From assembly GCA_025963425.1 (NCBI GenBank), contig JAOPUQ010000300.1, positions 1-5,750 of the forward strand: 5,750 nt of DNA, read 5' to 3'. The stretch's first letter is position 1. Every line of letters begins with the position of its first letter. Below are positions 5,314 through 5,750 of the stretch, one piece after another. Source of the stretch: Modestobacter sp. (GTDB lineage Bacteria > Actinomycetota > Actinomycetes > Mycobacteriales > Geodermatophilaceae). A program made the position numbers and the translations under genes. The notes under the pieces are model-generated. The model did no database searches. It worked only from the letters and a program-made list of their open reading frames with translations, and had not been told where the DNA came from.

Positions 5314-5750
5314 GCGCGCCCGTGCTGCCGTCCTACAGCAACGGGGCCTCGACGGTCCCGCTGCTGGGCGACACGATCGGGGCCAACCTCGATCGGACGG
5401 CGGCGCGGGTGGGTGACCACGAGGCGCTGGTCGAGTGCGCCACCGGTCGCCGCTGGACCTACCGCGAGCTGGTCGCCGAGGTCGACGCCTGCGCGCTGGG
5501 CCTGGACGCGCTCGGCGTCGTGAAGGGCGACCGGGTCGGCATCTGGGCGCCCAACTGCGCGGAGTGGGTGTTCGTCCAGTACGGGACGGCGAAGCTCGGC
5601 GCGATCCTGGTCAACATCAACCCCGCCTACCGGACGCACGAGCTCGCCTACGTGCTCGAGCAGGCAGGGATCTCGGTGCTCGTGGCGGCGCCGGAGTTCA
5701 GGACCAGTGACTACCGCGCGATGGTCGCCGAGGTCCGCGGCGACTGCCCG
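5310..5750 (+). CDS. AMP-binding acyl-CoA synthetase, N-terminal part (runs off the right edge)
   Basis: These are the first 147 residues of an ANL-superfamily enzyme that activates a fatty acid with ATP to an acyl-adenylate and then to acyl-CoA. The start VSAPVLPSYSNGASTVPLLG, the phrase TIGANLDRTA (22-31) and GRRWTYRELVAEVD (46-59) are typical of actinobacterial FadD35-like long- or medium-chain synthetases. KGDRVGIWAPNCAEWVFVQY (72-91) and KLGAILVNINPAYR (95-108) form the conserved N-terminal core. The ATP-binding loop (TSGTTG type) and the C-terminal lid lie outside the window, so chain length and activity cannot be judged. The GTG start at 5310 overlaps the TGA of the small gene (GTGA), which points to translational coupling; its own ribosome site is weak (GGGCGAG, about six bases upstream). 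The frame is open to the last base. Confidence 0.93.
   Translation, partial: MSAPVLPSYSNGASTVPLLGDTIGANLDRTAARVGDHEALVECATGRRWTYRELVAEVDACALGLDALGVVKGDRVGIWAPNCAEWVFVQYGTAKLGAILVNINPAYRTHELAYVLEQAGISVLVAAPEFRTSDYRAMVAEVRGDCP

Noticed and set aside
5253..5710. Open frames in other phases over the acyl-CoA synthetase
   Set aside because: The synthetase frame from 5310 gives a clear ANL-family N-terminus, so the others are shadows.

Overview
The window looks like chromosomal DNA of a very GC-rich actinobacterium. Third codon positions are almost all G or C, GTG starts are common, and open frames run antisense to every real gene. The pair of XPB-type repair helicase and large helicase-associated protein matches the Mycobacterium tuberculosis Rv0861c/Rv0862c arrangement. 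A Geodermatophilaceae-like host is a guess from overall style, not something the sequence proves.

Layout, left half (minus strand, reading right to left). A 754-residue helicase-associated protein (2105-4369) is followed by a cyclopropane-fatty-acyl-phospholipid-synthase-family methyltransferase (689-1969). Next comes the 5' end of the XPB DNA repair helicase (starts at 576 and runs off the left edge). Gaps between these genes are 135 and 112 bases, so they may be separate transcripts or a loose operon. The methyltransferase separates two genes that are direct neighbours in mycobacteria.

Layout, right half (plus strand). A divergent intergenic region of about 78 bases, carrying an 8-bp inverted repeat, leads to a two-helix membrane protein of unknown function (4448-4969). 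A 122-base spacer with a 9-bp direct repeat precedes a 73-residue uncharacterised protein (5092-5313). Its stop codon overlaps by four bases the GTG start of an AMP-binding acyl-CoA synthetase (5310 to beyond the right edge).

How the genes may work together. The XPB N-terminus and the C-terminal part of the helicase-associated protein are visibly the same domain of about 150 residues. In the helicase-associated protein this domain is followed by what looks like a WYL fold. This supports the two acting together in DNA repair or damage sensing, although no catalytic ATPase motif is present in the partner. The methyltransferase and the acyl-CoA synthetase both belong to fatty-acid metabolism but lie on opposite strands, and nothing shows that they are co-regulated. 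No tRNA, rRNA, CRISPR array, insertion sequence or phage-like element was seen, and no stretch longer than 300 bases lacks a gene.
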